DNA of 6,433 nt, taken from positions 1-6,433 of the forward strand of contig CALXAW010000076.1 of NCBI GenBank assembly GCA_944386375.1, in the 5' to 3' direction. The translations under genes were made by a program, and so were the position numbers. The DNA comes from an uncultured Clostridia bacterium. Lineage in GTDB: Bacteria > Bacillota > Clostridia > TANB77 > CAG-508. Positions within the stretch are counted from its first letter, which is position 1, and the number at the start of each line of letters is the position of its first letter. Positions 5,579 to 6,433 of this stretch are shown piece after piece. Below the pieces are notes generated by a model. That model was not told where the DNA came from, made no database searches, and saw nothing but the letters and a program-made list of their open reading frames with translations.

Positions 5579-6424
5579 TTAAAGTCTAATCTTCAATTTT
5601 TTTGTAATCTCAACAAAAAATTCTGAATTCCATAAATTCAAGGAATCTTTATCTTCTATAAATGCTATAACATCTTCTTTTGCATCAGCATAATTTATTT
5701 CTTTAAATTTTTTATTTAATAAATTTTTTAATATATCTATATTAAAATCTGAATTTTCTGTTATTACCTTAGATTCAATTAATTTTGATTTAAGCAATTC
5801 TAGATTTACTTTTGTCTCTTTAGATAAATAAAACACATAATCATATAAATCTCTACCTTTTGTCCTATAATTCCAGTTTCTGCATAATATTGCATGTATT
5901 TTTCCTGCGAATTGAGATGGTTCGTCATATAATCTAACTTGATGTGGTGAAGGTAATAATTTATATTTAAATTCATATGTAGCACCACTTGGTGGATTTA
6001 CATCTACTTCAAACTTTATTTTTATATTTTTTAAAGAAGTCATATTTTTCATATTCTCATTTGGAAAAAATATAAATATATGTTCTTTTGTATCTCCTTT
6101 CAAGAAGGCTGAAAGAATATTAGAATCTTTCGTTTTTTCCTTTGTAATAATATTTAAATTTAAACCATAAGCCATGACTTCCTTTTCAATAAAAGGAAAA
6201 TATTTACTTAAATCAAAATTTTTATTAGGTTTTATTAATGCAAAATCTAAATCTTCAGAGAATCTGTTTAATCCATAAAATATTCTTAACGCTGTTCCAC
6301 CATAAAAAGCTGCTTCATTAAAAAATCCTCCTCGGCTTAACCCACAAATAACAATTTCTTGTATAATTTCCTTCATAGCATTAATTTCATCTGTAGTATT
6401 TTTTATATCATATTTGGCTAACAT
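5579..6424 (-). CDS. abiEii: AbiEii/AbiGii-family nucleotidyltransferase toxin
   Basis: A 281-residue protein of the AbiEii/AbiGii (DUF1814) family, the toxin of AbiE type IV toxin-antitoxin systems. These act in phage abortive infection; studied members are nucleotidyltransferases. All signature motifs are visible: GGTALR (42-47), RFSEDLDF with Asp58 and Asp60 (54-61), a likely third acidic site EVD (139-141), AGKIHAIL with Lys175 (173-180), and GRDLYDY with Asp192 and Asp195 (190-196). The length is usual for the family and the catalytic set is intact, so it should be active. Only 9 bases precede the ATG. They contain TAA triplets that could end an overlapping or adjacent AbiEi antitoxin gene, and no SD is visible, as expected for a coupled second gene. 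The antitoxin itself is outside the window. The family also includes stand-alone nucleotidyltransferases, so the defence role is inferred. Confidence 0.9.
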   Translation of the reverse strand: MLAKYDIKNTTDEINAMKEIIQEIVICGLSRGGFFNEAAFYGGTALRIFYGLNRFSEDLDFALIKPNKNFDLSKYFPFIEKEVMAYGLNLNIITKEKTKDSNILSAFLKGDTKEHIFIFFPNENMKNMTSLKNIKIKFEVDVNPPSGATYEFKYKLLPSPHQVRLYDEPSQFAGKIHAILCRNWNYRTKGRDLYDYVFYLSKETKVNLELLKSKLIESKVITENSDFNIDILKNLLNKKFKEINYADAKEDVIAFIEDKDSLNLWNSEFFVEITKKLKIRL

Positions 6425-6433
6425 ATTATTTAA

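Noticed and set aside
5806..5988. 60-codon minus-strand frame inside the AbiEii-family gene
   Set aside because: It lies wholly within the toxin gene in another frame and has no recognisable features.

Overview
The window is very A+T-rich DNA from what looks like an endospore-forming, low-GC Firmicute, most likely a member of the Clostridia. Three signs support this: an alpha/beta-type small acid-soluble spore protein with a strong AGGAGGTGA ribosome binding site, Gram-positive style purine-rich SD sequences in front of most genes, and coding sequence dominated by A/T-ending codons. No rRNA, tRNA, CRISPR array or insertion sequence is visible.

Positions 1-3876 (minus strand) hold the first four genes of a Tad/Flp (type IVc) pilus-type operon. 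In transcription order they are a CpaB-like SAF-domain protein, a ParA/MinD-fold protein that has lost its P-loop, a CpaE/TadZ-like ParA/MinD ATPase with a modified Walker A, and a CpaF/TadA-like secretion ATPase. The last one runs off the left edge just after its Walker B motif. Gaps are 2-24 bases and one SD lies inside the preceding gene, so the genes are surely co-transcribed. Platform proteins (TadB/TadC), prepilin peptidase and pilins would be expected to the left of the window.

Positions 3877-4201 form a non-coding control region. It holds a sigma-A-like promoter for the tad operon, an inverted repeat over its -35 box, and four boxes repeated at exactly 11-bp intervals just upstream. 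The box layout resembles OmpR/PhoB-family (PhoP-type) binding sites. This is the most interesting non-coding signal in the window.

Positions 4202-5086 (minus) encode a Cof-type HAD phosphatase with a clear sigma-A promoter. Diverging from it at 5274-5474 (plus) is the spore protein gene. It has a candidate sigma-G promoter and an 11-bp hairpin close to the predicted mRNA 5' end. The spore gene converges on an AbiEii/AbiGii-family nucleotidyltransferase toxin (5579-6424, minus), with a shared hairpin terminator between them. The AbiEi antitoxin would lie just beyond the right edge.

The window thus joins a surface-appendage operon, a housekeeping phosphatase, a sporulation gene and a probable phage-defence toxin. 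Only the tad genes form an obvious functional unit.
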